The notes under the pieces: model-generated
The model's input: the letters and a program-made list of their open reading frames with translations, nothing else
What the model was told of the DNA's origin: nothing
Database searches by the model: none
From: an uncultured Candidatus Saccharibacteria bacterium
Lineage (GTDB): Bacteria; Patescibacteriota; Saccharimonadia; Saccharimonadales; Saccharimonadaceae
Length of the DNA stretch: 64,000 nt
NCBI GenBank assembly: GCA_946222005.1
Contig: CAMIHP010000007.1
Span: 1 to 64,000 of the forward strand
Reading direction: 5' to 3'
Translations under genes and position numbers: made by a program
Part shown: positions 24,558-33,574 of the stretch, piece by piece
How positions within the stretch are numbered: position 1 is the first letter of the stretch
How the letters are laid out: every line of letters starts with the position of its first letter

Positions 24558-26392
24558 TGGCACGACGACCCGATCCAATCGACATTGCTGCCCAGCAGCG
24601 CGAGCGCGAGCAAGCAGAGGTAGAAGAAGCCTTTATCAAGGGGATGACGACGCTGCGCGACTTAATCGCTCCCAGCAGTCTGGAGATCCACAGTACGTAC
24701 TTCCGCATTGGCACCAAATATGGCCGCACACTCTACATCTATGGCTACCCACGTGAGCTCTACACAGGCTGGCTGTCAGGATTGATCAACATCGACCAAG
24801 TGCTCGATATTAGCATGTTTATTTACCCCGTCGAGACAGAGATCGTCCTCAACAACCTCCGCAAGAAGGTGACGCAGCTTGAGGCCGATATGGCGCTGAA
24901 CTCCGAGAAGGGTAAAGTGCGTGACCCAGCTCGCGAGGCCGCCCTGGCCGATGCCGAGGAATTGCGCGACCAGCTGCAGCTTGGGGCCGAGCGCTTCTTC
25001 CGCTTTGGGCTCTACGTCACGCTCTATGCCGATAGCCTCGAGGAGCTAAGCTTCGTTCAGCATGTTATCGAGACGATCTTTGGCCAAAATATGGTCTACA
25101 GCAAGACCGCCAGCAACCAGCAGGAGCAAGGTCTCAACAGTACCATCCCCCAAATGACCGACCAGCTGCAAGTCCGCCGCAACATGAACACTGGTGCGGT
25201 GAGCACAAGCTTTCCCTTCACCAGTGCCGACCTTAGTGACGGCGAGGGTATTCTCTACGGCGTGAACCAGCACAACCAAGGGCTGGTCATCTTCGACCGC
25301 TTTAGCCTTGAGAATGCGAATATGGTCGTCTTTGCAAAGTCTGGTGCTGGTAAATCCTTCACCGTTAAGCTCGAAGCACTGCGCAGTATGATGCTTGGCA
25401 CCGACATCCTCGTCATCGACCCTGAGAACGAGTATCAGAAACTAGCTGATGCAGTCGGCGGCAGTTACATTCGCCTCAGCCTCAGTAGCGATACGCGGAT
25501 TAACCCCTTTGACCTCCCCCGAGTAATCGACAGTGACGAAGCAACCGATGCCCTGCGCGCTAACCTCATCACCCTGCAGCGACTCTTTAAGCTCATGCTG
25601 GGTGGCACATTAGTAGGCGGACAACAGATTGCCTTGCTCAGCCCAGCTGAAGAGGCCGATCTCGACCAAGCACTTATCGATACCTACGCCCGGGCTGGTA
25701 TTACCAGCGATCCACTAACACATAATTCTCAGCCACCAACGATCATCGACCTCTACGATACTCTCCTTCACATGGGTGGGGCAGGGCCGTCGCTAGCCCA
25801 GCGCCTGCGCAAATACACCACGGGTACCTTTGCTGGTATCTTTAGCCAGCAGAGCAATGTTGATATTAATAACAGCATGGTGGTGTTTAATATCCGCGAT
25901 CTCGAGGATGACCTACGGCCAGTGGCAATGTATATTGTGCTGAGCCACATCTGGAATATCGCTCGCACCGTGCAGCGCCGGCGGATGCTGATCGTCGATG
26001 AGGCTTGGCAGCTGATGAAGTACGAAGACTCGGCGGAGTTTCTCCATAGCCTAGCCAAGCGAGCTCGTAAGTATTCTCTGGGGCTGACGACTATTACACA
26101 GGATGTGGAGGACTTTATGGGGAGTGAGAAGGGCCGGGCCATTGTGGCAAACAGTTCGCTCCAGCTCTTGCTAAAGCAATCGACCAGTGCAGTGGATGTG
26201 TTGGCAGAGGTCTTTAAACTCACCGAGGAAGAGCGTAAGCGCCTGTCTAACTTCCCGGTGGGCGATGGCCTCTTCTTTGCAGGGCAAAACCACGTCCATA
26301 TCCGTATTTTTGCCAGCGAGACCGAGACGCAATTCATCACCACTAACCCGGTGGCCAATAACAGCTTATACCAGCAACCAGTGAGGTCGTAG
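24557..26392 (+). CDS. virB4: VirB4-like type IV secretion ATPase (split VirB4, second half)
   Basis: 611 residues; the energy source for type IV secretion. Walker A is VFAKSGAGKSFTVKLEALRS, Walker B MLIVDEAWQLMKYEDSAEF, and KYSLGLTTITQDVEDFMGSE and IVANSSLQLLLKQS are typical VirB4 C-terminal motifs. The N-terminal 250 residues (SSLEIHSTYFRIGTKYGRTL, QVLDISMFIYPVETE, then a charged helix) correspond to the membrane-facing half of VirB4. AAAGGAGAT lies before the ATG, which overlaps the previous stop by one base. No VirD4/TraG coupling ATPase is in the window, so whether DNA or protein is the cargo cannot be told. Confidence 0.92.
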   Translation: MARRPDPIDIAAQQREREQAEVEEAFIKGMTTLRDLIAPSSLEIHSTYFRIGTKYGRTLYIYGYPRELYTGWLSGLINIDQVLDISMFIYPVETEIVLNNLRKKVTQLEADMALNSEKGKVRDPAREAALADAEELRDQLQLGAERFFRFGLYVTLYADSLEELSFVQHVIETIFGQNMVYSKTASNQQEQGLNSTIPQMTDQLQVRRNMNTGAVSTSFPFTSADLSDGEGILYGVNQHNQGLVIFDRFSLENANMVVFAKSGAGKSFTVKLEALRSMMLGTDILVIDPENEYQKLADAVGGSYIRLSLSSDTRINPFDLPRVIDSDEATDALRANLITLQRLFKLMLGGTLVGGQQIALLSPAEEADLDQALIDTYARAGITSDPLTHNSQPPTIIDLYDTLLHMGGAGPSLAQRLRKYTTGTFAGIFSQQSNVDINNSMVVFNIRDLEDDLRPVAMYIVLSHIWNIARTVQRRRMLIVDEAWQLMKYEDSAEFLHSLAKRARKYSLGLTTITQDVEDFMGSEKGRAIVANSSLQLLLKQSTSAVDVLAEVFKLTEEERKRLSNFPVGDGLFFAGQNHVHIRIFASETETQFITTNPVANNSLYQQPVRS

Positions 26393-26398
26393 TTCGTT

Positions 26399-29362
26399 AT
26401 GCCTACTCCCATCCCCTCCCAGCAAAAACCCGATCTCGACCGGCATAATCCGGGGAATACGCATTGGAGCAACGACACCTTCGCCGGCCGGAATAATCAC
26501 GCTGGCAGTGGTGATTACAGCCAATCCAACACCGCCCAAGACCTCCAGTCGCGCGAGAACAGCGGGAGTGGTTCATCCGCCCATAGCAACACCAGCAGCA
26601 CTGGCGCAACTGGCAGCGACTATGCCAACTCCGTCCGAGGCCAAGAAGGCGCGCCAGGAGGAGGGTGGAATACAAATGTCTCACCTGCAAATACTGCCGC
26701 TTCTAGTAAATCAACCTCTCTCTTTGGTAAAGTACGCGGTACAATAACTGGTGCACGAAATAAGCCTTTAATCACTCTCGCCATTATGATGTTTGGTGGG
26801 GGTAGTTTCCTTGCTATGACGCCAGCAAATTTTGCCAGTCTTTCTATTTCACACTGGTTGCAAAATTCAGTCATCAAGTGGGATTCACAAAGTACTAGCT
26901 TTGAAAAACGTGCTCATAAGATTATGTATCAGCGTATCGAAGGTAAGGCGACTGGTGGTATATGCTCCACGTTTCGTGTTTGCCAACGCTATGGTCGTTT
27001 GTCAAAGTATATGATTAAACGGTTTGAAAAAAATAGAAGAATCGAAGCTCTCAAAGATGGTAAGGTTATAAAGAGTGAGGATGTTGGCTTATTAGGTGTA
27101 AAACCAGACCAATTGCGTATTACGCGTAGTGATGGTACAAAAAAAGTTATTGATTCGCCAGACTTTAGAAAAAACTTTTTCCAGGATACGGAAGTCCGCT
27201 CTGTAATCCACGAAGTCTATTCACCTCGCTGGGTAGTGTTTTCTGATAAAGTAGCTGCCAACCTTAGAAAAAAGTGGAAGCTTACAAAAAAAGATCGTCT
27301 AGCCGAAGCAAAAAACAAAAAACAAGTCGATGAAGGTATTGATAATGCCGTCAAAGGGAAAGAAGTAAAGGGCAAATACGAAGCGAAGGAATCCGACGAA
27401 GAAGGAAAAGAAAAGATAACCGAAGATACCGATATTGGTAACGAAGCGAAAAAAATAGCTGGTGAAGGTGCTGAAGGTGCATCGAAGTCAGTTAGCAAAG
27501 AAGCTGCCGCCAAGATTATCAAAGAGGGTGTCGGCAAAAATGGCAACATTGCTGCAATGCTTGCTGGTGGGCTTTGTATGGTACAAGACGGTGCCCAATC
27601 TATCAGTAAAACAATTCGGGCTATTCAAATGGAGCAATTCATCCAATTTACAACTTTGTTTGCTGCCGCCGCAGATCATGCAAGAGCTGGAACAAACAAC
27701 TATATACCTATGGCCGAATTAGGAGCTAAATTTATGGCTACAAGGGTTAATAAAGAAGGTAAGATTACAAAACGATCTGCTCCTGAAAGCCATGGCTATA
27801 AGCAAATTATGTATAACGATTTAGTTTCGTCAGATACCTCAAACTGGACTCAGTATGTTCCAGGTGGTGGATGGGCGCGTAAAATGAATGGCCTTGCTAA
27901 CGCACTTGGCGCTAATATTGGTATCCTTAAAACATCATGTACGGGCATCAACAGTAGTGCAGGTCAGCTCCTCCTGAGTGTAGCTGGAGGTTGGACAAGC
28001 ATTGTTGGCCAGCTTGTATCAGAAATGGCTGCACCTGTCATATCAAGTATTATGGCTCCAATTCTCGGCAAACTTATTAATACCATGGCAGGAACGCTAG
28101 TGGATAGTTCTACGATAGGCGAAGATGCTGGCGATGCAATGTCTAGCGGTATATTACATATGTTTTCTGAATCAGCTGCAGCTGGTGGTAATGGTGTATT
28201 AACCACAGACCAGACGATCGCATATAAGCGTGAAGCTGCTAAACTTAACTTAGCATATGCTCAAGAATATAGGCTCAATCATAGCCCATTCGATATCTCA
28301 TCACCTTACACCTTCATGGGTAGTATTTATAGTTCGTTTATACCTTATATGAGTAGTTTCTCTAGTTTAGGTAATTTTACTAATAGTATGCTTTCTCTAA
28401 CAAAGAATATTTTTCCTGCTCTACTTGGCACTCAGGCATACGCGGAAGATGATAAAGTTGCAAAGATTTGGAACTCATGTGACGACCCAAACTTAAAGGG
28501 TGTTGGCGCAGAATCATTTTGTAGCGTGTCTCGTGGAGCTCTTGATCTAGATAAAGACCCTTCGGAAGTCGCAGACGCTCTTGCAGGCCAATATAACGAA
28601 GAAACGGGTGAAGCAACTGGTGGTACGCTTAAGGAGTGGCAGGAGAAATGCGGCTCAGGTACTGGCGAAAATGGTGTTGATGTTAGTTACTGTAAGTTTG
28701 ATTCTGAGGAAAAAAAGCTGGCTGCTTTGTTTACTATCGACCAAAGGGTTGTTGACACTATGGACAACCCACCTGTTGATGATGGTGGTAGCAATTCTCA
28801 AGGGCAACAGCAATCTCAAGGTGGATCGCTCCCCTCAGGTGATGCTAAATCTCTTGCTCAGCAAATTTTAGACAGCCAAAACATCACTGTCGCAGACTAT
28901 GGCTGGAACTCTGGCGAAACAACTCCTAAGAGCCAGATTGAAAATACCGCAAAAGGCCAGCCAGCTATACCAGATTCGGTACCAACCCAATATAGTCGTA
29001 ATGTTGACCCGCAGATTCTTCAAGTCATTCTCCTAATTGGCCAAAAACATAAGATCACAGTGTCGTCTCTTATGCGCACACAAATGACAGCAGGAGGGTA
29101 TAGCCAACACCCCCGAGGTAGAGCCGTTGACTTAAGTCCAATTGGCTCCTGCGGTGATGGTGCTGGTGAGGAATGTGCTCAAGCAGTACAGGAGTTGATC
29201 AATGCAAATGCGCTACCTCAAGGTGGTGGTATTGGCCAGTCAACCTGTGGAGGAGCACGTGGTGCATTAAACAATGCTATCACTCAAAAGGGATGGCAAT
29301 CGTTTGATGATTCTTGTAACCACTTACATATCGATCTAGGACAAGGAAATGCAGCATCATAA
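26399..29362 (+). CDS. Large anchored secretion-locus protein with C-terminal M15-like zinc peptidase domain
   Basis: 987 residues. The N-terminal 90 are Ser/Gly/Asn-rich, then a hydrophobic segment (PLITLAIMMFGGGSFLAM), a charged helical region (about 290-380, Lys/Glu-rich) and further hydrophobic stretches (about 520-600). The last 130 residues look like a Hedgehog/M15 (LAS) peptidase: SQHPRGRAVDLS (H-x6-D) and CNHLHIDLG (H-x-H), the zinc ligands. Such enzymes cut peptidoglycan stem peptides or bridges. Composition changes inside the gene near 26670, from GC-rich (38 of 60 in 26521-26580) to AT-rich (19 of 60 in 27001-27060). It follows virB4 by six bases and overlaps the next gene by 14. 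Confidence 0.8.
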   Translation: MPTPIPSQQKPDLDRHNPGNTHWSNDTFAGRNNHAGSGDYSQSNTAQDLQSRENSGSGSSAHSNTSSTGATGSDYANSVRGQEGAPGGGWNTNVSPANTAASSKSTSLFGKVRGTITGARNKPLITLAIMMFGGGSFLAMTPANFASLSISHWLQNSVIKWDSQSTSFEKRAHKIMYQRIEGKATGGICSTFRVCQRYGRLSKYMIKRFEKNRRIEALKDGKVIKSEDVGLLGVKPDQLRITRSDGTKKVIDSPDFRKNFFQDTEVRSVIHEVYSPRWVVFSDKVAANLRKKWKLTKKDRLAEAKNKKQVDEGIDNAVKGKEVKGKYEAKESDEEGKEKITEDTDIGNEAKKIAGEGAEGASKSVSKEAAAKIIKEGVGKNGNIAAMLAGGLCMVQDGAQSISKTIRAIQMEQFIQFTTLFAAAADHARAGTNNYIPMAELGAKFMATRVNKEGKITKRSAPESHGYKQIMYNDLVSSDTSNWTQYVPGGGWARKMNGLANALGANIGILKTSCTGINSSAGQLLLSVAGGWTSIVGQLVSEMAAPVISSIMAPILGKLINTMAGTLVDSSTIGEDAGDAMSSGILHMFSESAAAGGNGVLTTDQTIAYKREAAKLNLAYAQEYRLNHSPFDISSPYTFMGSIYSSFIPYMSSFSSLGNFTNSMLSLTKNIFPALLGTQAYAEDDKVAKIWNSCDDPNLKGVGAESFCSVSRGALDLDKDPSEVADALAGQYNEETGEATGGTLKEWQEKCGSGTGENGVDVSYCKFDSEEKKLAALFTIDQRVVDTMDNPPVDDGGSNSQGQQQSQGGSLPSGDAKSLAQQILDSQNITVADYGWNSGETTPKSQIENTAKGQPAIPDSVPTQYSRNVDPQILQVILLIGQKHKITVSSLMRTQMTAGGYSQHPRGRAVDLSPIGSCGDGAGEECAQAVQELINANALPQGGGIGQSTCGGARGALNNAITQKGWQSFDDSCNHLHIDLGQGNAAS

Positions 29363-30590
29363 GAAAACATTTTCCATATTTACGACGGCTAAAAAAAATA
29401 GGTTTTTAGCTCTCATCTTTGCTAGTCTTATGGTAATAGTCCAACCATCTTTTGTTTATGCCGAATTATCACCAGCTTCATACCCCATGCAGGCAATTAG
29501 GTTTTATAGCATTAAAGGATGCCTCACTGGTGTTGGCGAGGGTGGTGCAGGTGCTGGTACTGCTCTTGTTGGAAATGACAATATTGAAAAGGTTTTACGA
29601 TTCTTCGTTGGTAAGGGTTTATCCCTCAAGCAAGCAGCGGCAATTGCAGGAAATCTAGAACAAGAGTCAAGAATTAACCCAACTATTGAAAATAGTATTG
29701 GTGCTTACGGTATCGCACAATGGCTTGGCGGACGCAAAAATAATCTTAAAGCAAAGAGTAATTACAACACCCTTGAAACACAATTGGAGTTTCTCTGGGA
29801 AGAGTTAAATGGAGTTGAGAAGGCCGGCTTAGAAGCCATTAAGAACGATTCCGGTTCTGACATTGGCAAATTAGCTGTCGAATTTGGAGAAAAATTTGAA
29901 CGATACGGAGCTGGGGAAGAAGGAAAGCGTGCACAGTATGCAAACGAGATATACACCAGTTTTCAATCAAAAATTCCCGACTCTTCCTCGTCAGGTGGTA
30001 GCTCATCATCGGGGAGTGGTGGATCTCAATCTTCAGGATCAAATTGTACTGGGATAGGAGGCAGTAATGGTGGGGGATCATATATGGACGATAGCTTTAT
30101 TGTTCATAACCAATGTGACCAACCATGGGCTAATCTCTCTTATGGCTCCAACACTATTTGCTCAGCAGGATGTGGCCCTTCTGCTATGTCGAACATTATT
30201 ACAGCAATGACTGGTAAAAAGGTAACACCAGAAGAGACATCAAAGTTTGCTGCAGATAACGGAATGGCCCATGAGTGGGGTAGCTCTTGGGATGTAAGTC
30301 CAAAGCTTGCCGAACATTGGGGACTTAAAGCCAAGAATATTGCAAATGATGTCACTGCAATTAACGAAGCACTCCGTGGCGGTGCACTAGTTAATATGTC
30401 TGGGGCTGGTCCTTCACCTTTTATTGCTGGCGGGCACTTTATTGTCATCCGTGGAGTAACAAATGACGGCAAATGGAAAATTGCCGATTCAAATGGACAA
30501 GCTGGGCAAGAGAACAGCAAAAAGGAGTGGGACCCCAATGCAATCCTTCCCTATGCACGGCAGGGTAATGTTTGGGCTATAACAAAATAA
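29349..30590 (+). CDS. Secreted bifunctional wall hydrolase: phage-tail-lysozyme-like plus C39-like peptidase (VirB1-like)
   Basis: 413 residues. A signal peptide (FLALIFASLMVIVQPSFVYA) precedes a lysozyme-type domain (residues about 75-200) with AAAIAGNLEQESRINPTIEN and GAYGIAQWLGGR, matching the phage tail lysozyme family, where the Glu is catalytic. After a Ser/Gly linker comes a C39-like cysteine peptidase domain: NQCDQPWANLSYG, CSAGCGPSAMSNIITAMTG (nucleophile Cys), GGHFIVIRGV (His) and KIADSN (Asp/Asn). The pair would cut glycan and peptide parts of peptidoglycan, opening the wall for the secretion channel, as VirB1 and bifunctional Gram-positive hydrolases do. It overlaps the M15-type gene. 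Confidence 0.88.
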   Translation: MQHHKKTFSIFTTAKKNRFLALIFASLMVIVQPSFVYAELSPASYPMQAIRFYSIKGCLTGVGEGGAGAGTALVGNDNIEKVLRFFVGKGLSLKQAAAIAGNLEQESRINPTIENSIGAYGIAQWLGGRKNNLKAKSNYNTLETQLEFLWEELNGVEKAGLEAIKNDSGSDIGKLAVEFGEKFERYGAGEEGKRAQYANEIYTSFQSKIPDSSSSGGSSSSGSGGSQSSGSNCTGIGGSNGGGSYMDDSFIVHNQCDQPWANLSYGSNTICSAGCGPSAMSNIITAMTGKKVTPEETSKFAADNGMAHEWGSSWDVSPKLAEHWGLKAKNIANDVTAINEALRGGALVNMSGAGPSPFIAGGHFIVIRGVTNDGKWKIADSNGQAGQENSKKEWDPNAILPYARQGNVWAITK

Positions 30591-30609
30591 TGGAGGTTTA
30601 AATTAAACT

Positions 30610-31176
30610 ATGGATAGCTCAGTCAAAAAACAGCTTTTTATACTATCTGCTATTATCGTAGCAATTCTTAGTGTTGTCACTCTTCTTTGGTGGTGGCTCA
30701 CCCCATCGCAATCAAAAAAAACTGAAGATCAATCAAAAGTAAATTCATATACAGACCCTTACTCGGGTGAAACTGTCTATAATCCACCAGGCCGTGTACC
30801 TGAACGATACCGTTCTCGTAATGATATCGTTTATCTTGGGTTATCTGAATTACTAAATCATGGCTTTACTGAACCGCAAGTTGGTCAATATAAAGTATAT
30901 ATCAAAAAATACTCAGATAAGCGTGCTGCCAAAAAAGAGAAAGTAATTTCTGAAGTAACTATCAATTTCGACAGCTACAAGCAAATAATAGACAAAAAAA
31001 CGGGGGAAACGACAGTTACTTTTGACATTATTCTTAATCGTAACCAGCAATTATCATATATAGCTAAAGTATTCATGCCTAGTGTAAATAAGATCGAGAT
31101 GTCAATATACTCAAAAGACGATACAAGCCTATCAACACCTTTATTTGATTCAAAAACTGATGGATTGGCTGACTAA
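30610..31176 (+). CDS. Small membrane-anchored protein ending the secretion locus
   Basis: 188 residues, unrecognised. One N-terminal membrane helix (LFILSAIIVAILSVVTLLWWW) and an external domain of about 150 residues with repeated beta-like stretches (QYKVYIKKYSD, TVTFDIILNRNQQLSYIAKV). Similar size and layout to small VirB8- or TcpC-like bitopic subunits, but I see no motif to confirm that. GGAGG lies about 15 bases before the ATG. Composition is AT-rich like the two genes before. Convergent with recF, 14 bases apart. Confidence 0.7.
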   Translation: MDSSVKKQLFILSAIIVAILSVVTLLWWWLTPSQSKKTEDQSKVNSYTDPYSGETVYNPPGRVPERYRSRNDIVYLGLSELLNHGFTEPQVGQYKVYIKKYSDKRAAKKEKVISEVTINFDSYKQIIDKKTGETTVTFDIILNRNQQLSYIAKVFMPSVNKIEMSIYSKDDTSLSTPLFDSKTDGLAD

Positions 31177-31190
31177 TTAATTACCCCTAC

Positions 31191-32189
31191 TCATCCCACC
31201 GCACTCGTCATCACAATCTGATTATCAACGAATTCGCTCAGGAGGCGCTGCTGGCGCTGCTGGTCGAGCTCGCCAAAGACATCGTCGAGCAGAATGAGTG
31301 GCGCTTGGCCTGTTTGCTGCTGGATGTAGGCTGCTTCGAGAAATTTGAGAGCGAGCACAATGGTGCGGATTTCGCCGCGCGATGCAGTCTTGGCGGCTGG
31401 ATTGCCGCGAAATGATACTGTGATATCATGCCGGTGTGGCCCAACACTCGTCGCGCCAATCGCTTTGTCGTACGCTGTTTTTTGCTCATACTCGGCAAGG
31501 AGTTGCTGCGCGGTCATGCTGCGCTCCTCCGAGTAGTGTAGCGTAACGCTATCCGCCACGCCCGCAATACTTTGGTACATAGCACTGCTTTTTGCACTAA
31601 GATAGCGCAGCACCCGCTGGCGCTTGGCAATGATCGACGCGCCATACTGGCTCAACATAAGATTCCACGAGAAAAGTGCCGCCTCGCTGAGGGTAGGGTC
31701 TTTGAGTAATTTATTACGTTGTTGCAGTGCTCGGTGGTAGCGACTCAGCTCATGGCTATAGTGTGCATCATATTGCTGGATGAGTGTATCAAGAAAATCG
31801 CGTCGGCGCTGCGGCGAGCCAGTGATAATTCGCAGCGTATCTGGCTCGAAGAGGACGATCGGGTATTTTTTGCCATAGGGGAGGCGACCATAGGTCGTGC
31901 CATCAACGATAAAACGCTTGCGCTTCGTCTCATGGCGGCGATCGTACTGGACGCGGTAGTGTTGCTCATCCGTCGCAAGGTCAATTGTATAACTTTTTTG
32001 TTCATACTGACAGACTGATTCGTCGCTACCACGAAAGGACGTCCCACGCAGCGCAATATGAATTGCCTCGATGAGCGATGTCTTGCCAGAGCCGTTTGGG
32101 CCAGAAATCAGCGTCGTACCTGGCTCAAGGTTGAGTGTCTTGAGCGTATGGATTCGCACATGCTGCACTGCTAGCCGTGTTATCTTCAT
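31191..32189 (-). CDS. recF: DNA replication and repair protein RecF
   Basis: 332-residue SMC-like ATPase that helps load RecA at gaps. Walker A SGPNGSGKTSLIEAIHIALR near residues 28-47, signature-like region TVSFRGNPAAKTASRGEIRT, and Walker B PLILLDDVFGELDQQRQQRL near the end. MKITRLAVQHVRIHTLKTL is a normal start. It begins two bases after the dnaN stop, the classic dnaA-dnaN-recF order. Slightly shorter than the typical 360 residues. Confidence 0.95.
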   Translation of the reverse strand: MKITRLAVQHVRIHTLKTLNLEPGTTLISGPNGSGKTSLIEAIHIALRGTSFRGSDESVCQYEQKSYTIDLATDEQHYRVQYDRRHETKRKRFIVDGTTYGRLPYGKKYPIVLFEPDTLRIITGSPQRRRDFLDTLIQQYDAHYSHELSRYHRALQQRNKLLKDPTLSEAALFSWNLMLSQYGASIIAKRQRVLRYLSAKSSAMYQSIAGVADSVTLHYSEERSMTAQQLLAEYEQKTAYDKAIGATSVGPHRHDITVSFRGNPAAKTASRGEIRTIVLALKFLEAAYIQQQTGQAPLILLDDVFGELDQQRQQRLLSEFVDNQIVMTSAVG

Positions 32190-32191
32190 CG

Positions 32192-33292
32192 CTAGCTCTT
32201 CAGTGGCATAATAATATGAATATAATTTGGATCGGGCTGAGCGGCTGTCAAGACACAGGGCGAGAGCTTGCCACTAAAGCGGAAGGTGATCGTCTCACCA
32301 TCGAGAACACCTAGTGCATCACTGATATACCGCGAATTGAGCGTAATCTGCCCATCGCTCGACACCTCAGCTTCTGCCTCGGAGGTATTTTCGCCCAGCT
32401 CAGACGCAACGGAGTGAATCCGCAATTTCTGCGCCTCATGGTCGGCGGTGAGTGTGACACTACCGCCCGACTCACGCGCAAAGAGCCCTGCCACCTTTAC
32501 TACGCGCGAGAAATCACCTGCTGCCAGCGTCACGTTTGTCTCGGACTGAGCAGGGATGAGCTGCCGATAGTTTGGGTAGGTGCCATCAATTAAGCGGCTG
32601 GTAATCTCCACTTCTTCTAACCGAAAGCGCACCTGCGTCTCATCAAAGAGCACCTCCACTTCTTCCGTGCCGTCACTGAGCGAGCGTAGCGCTTCCTGCA
32701 AACTGCTCGCTGGCACAATGGCCGCAATCTGGCTCTGGCTCGCCATCAAGCGCCGCTCTGCCAGGCGATAGCCATCCGTCGCCGCCATATACAGCGCACC
32801 ATCCACCGTGTGCCAGTACACACCGGTCAGGACGGGCCGCGTCATGTCATTACTACACGTCACCAAGGTTTGCGCTGCTGCTTGCTTAAAGTCTGCTGCG
32901 GCAATGCTATAGCGCACCGATTGCTCTTCATCAATCGTCGGTAGCTCCGGAAAGTCATCTGCTACTACACCATTAATCGTCGAAGTGTACCCGCCAGACG
33001 TCAGTCTCATACGCGTGCCATCGGTCTCAAGCTCGATCGGCCCCTTCGGCAAATTCGCCACAAATTCGCTCACCAGCTTAGCCGGTAGGGTAATTACTCC
33101 CGGCGTCTCTACCTTTGCGCCAATATAGTAGGTGGCGGCAATCTCTAGGTTCGTCGCAGCGAGAAGAAGGCGATTACCTTCGGTGCGGAATAGTATATTA
33201 TTTAAGATCGGCAGGCCGGCTCGGTTGCTTGCCACGCGCCCCACAACCCCGAGCGCCCGGGCAAGGTTTTCTTGTGTGACAGACAGTTTCAT
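32192..33292 (-). CDS. dnaN: DNA polymerase III beta subunit (sliding clamp)
   Basis: 366-residue clamp of three similar domains. Start MKLSVTQENLARALGVVGRV, then NRAGLPILNNILFRTEGNRL; the end YIHIIMPLKS is the usual clamp C-terminus (I-x-P-x-R/K-like). AAAGGAT lies 9 bases before the ATG. It lies between dnaA and recF; the gap to dnaA is filled with DnaA boxes. Confidence 0.97.
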   Translation of the reverse strand: MKLSVTQENLARALGVVGRVASNRAGLPILNNILFRTEGNRLLLAATNLEIAATYYIGAKVETPGVITLPAKLVSEFVANLPKGPIELETDGTRMRLTSGGYTSTINGVVADDFPELPTIDEEQSVRYSIAAADFKQAAAQTLVTCSNDMTRPVLTGVYWHTVDGALYMAATDGYRLAERRLMASQSQIAAIVPASSLQEALRSLSDGTEEVEVLFDETQVRFRLEEVEITSRLIDGTYPNYRQLIPAQSETNVTLAAGDFSRVVKVAGLFARESGGSVTLTADHEAQKLRIHSVASELGENTSEAEAEVSSDGQITLNSRYISDALGVLDGETITFRFSGKLSPCVLTAAQPDPNYIHIIMPLKS

Positions 33293-33574
33293 ATCTACAA
33301 TCCTTTCTTTTTATCTGGTTGATATAGTAATAGGTGCTGTGGATACTGTGGAAACCATGATGAATAACAGAGGTACGACCTGCCCACTACTTGTGTAAAA
33401 CGCTGCGATCGCTGGCGTGGATAAGCCGGGGAGAAGTGGTGGTTATCCACCAGCCAATGAGGCTGGAGGGCGGTGCGCTCTTGGTGCTGTGGATGGCTGC
33501 CCACGAACTGTCCGCTGGTTATACGGCTCACTATACACGGCTTTTCCACAGGCGCAGCGAAAAAAACACACGGC
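33293..33574. other. oriC: oriC part 1: dnaN-dnaA gap with DnaA boxes
   Basis: A 282-base gap containing six DnaA-box-like 9-mers: TGTGGATAC (33338-33346) directly followed by TGTGGAAAC (33347-33355), CGTGGATAA (33416-33424), TTATCCACC (33443-33451), TGTGGATGG (33488-33496) and TTTTCCACA (33542-33550). None is a perfect TTATCCACA, but the density and place fit a replication origin. Confidence 0.75.

Noticed and set aside
23613..24578. Open frame of 321 codons on the minus strand
   Set aside because: It lies antisense to the VirB4 N-terminal gene, which has family motifs, coupling and a ribosome site. The antisense frame has no recognisable domain.
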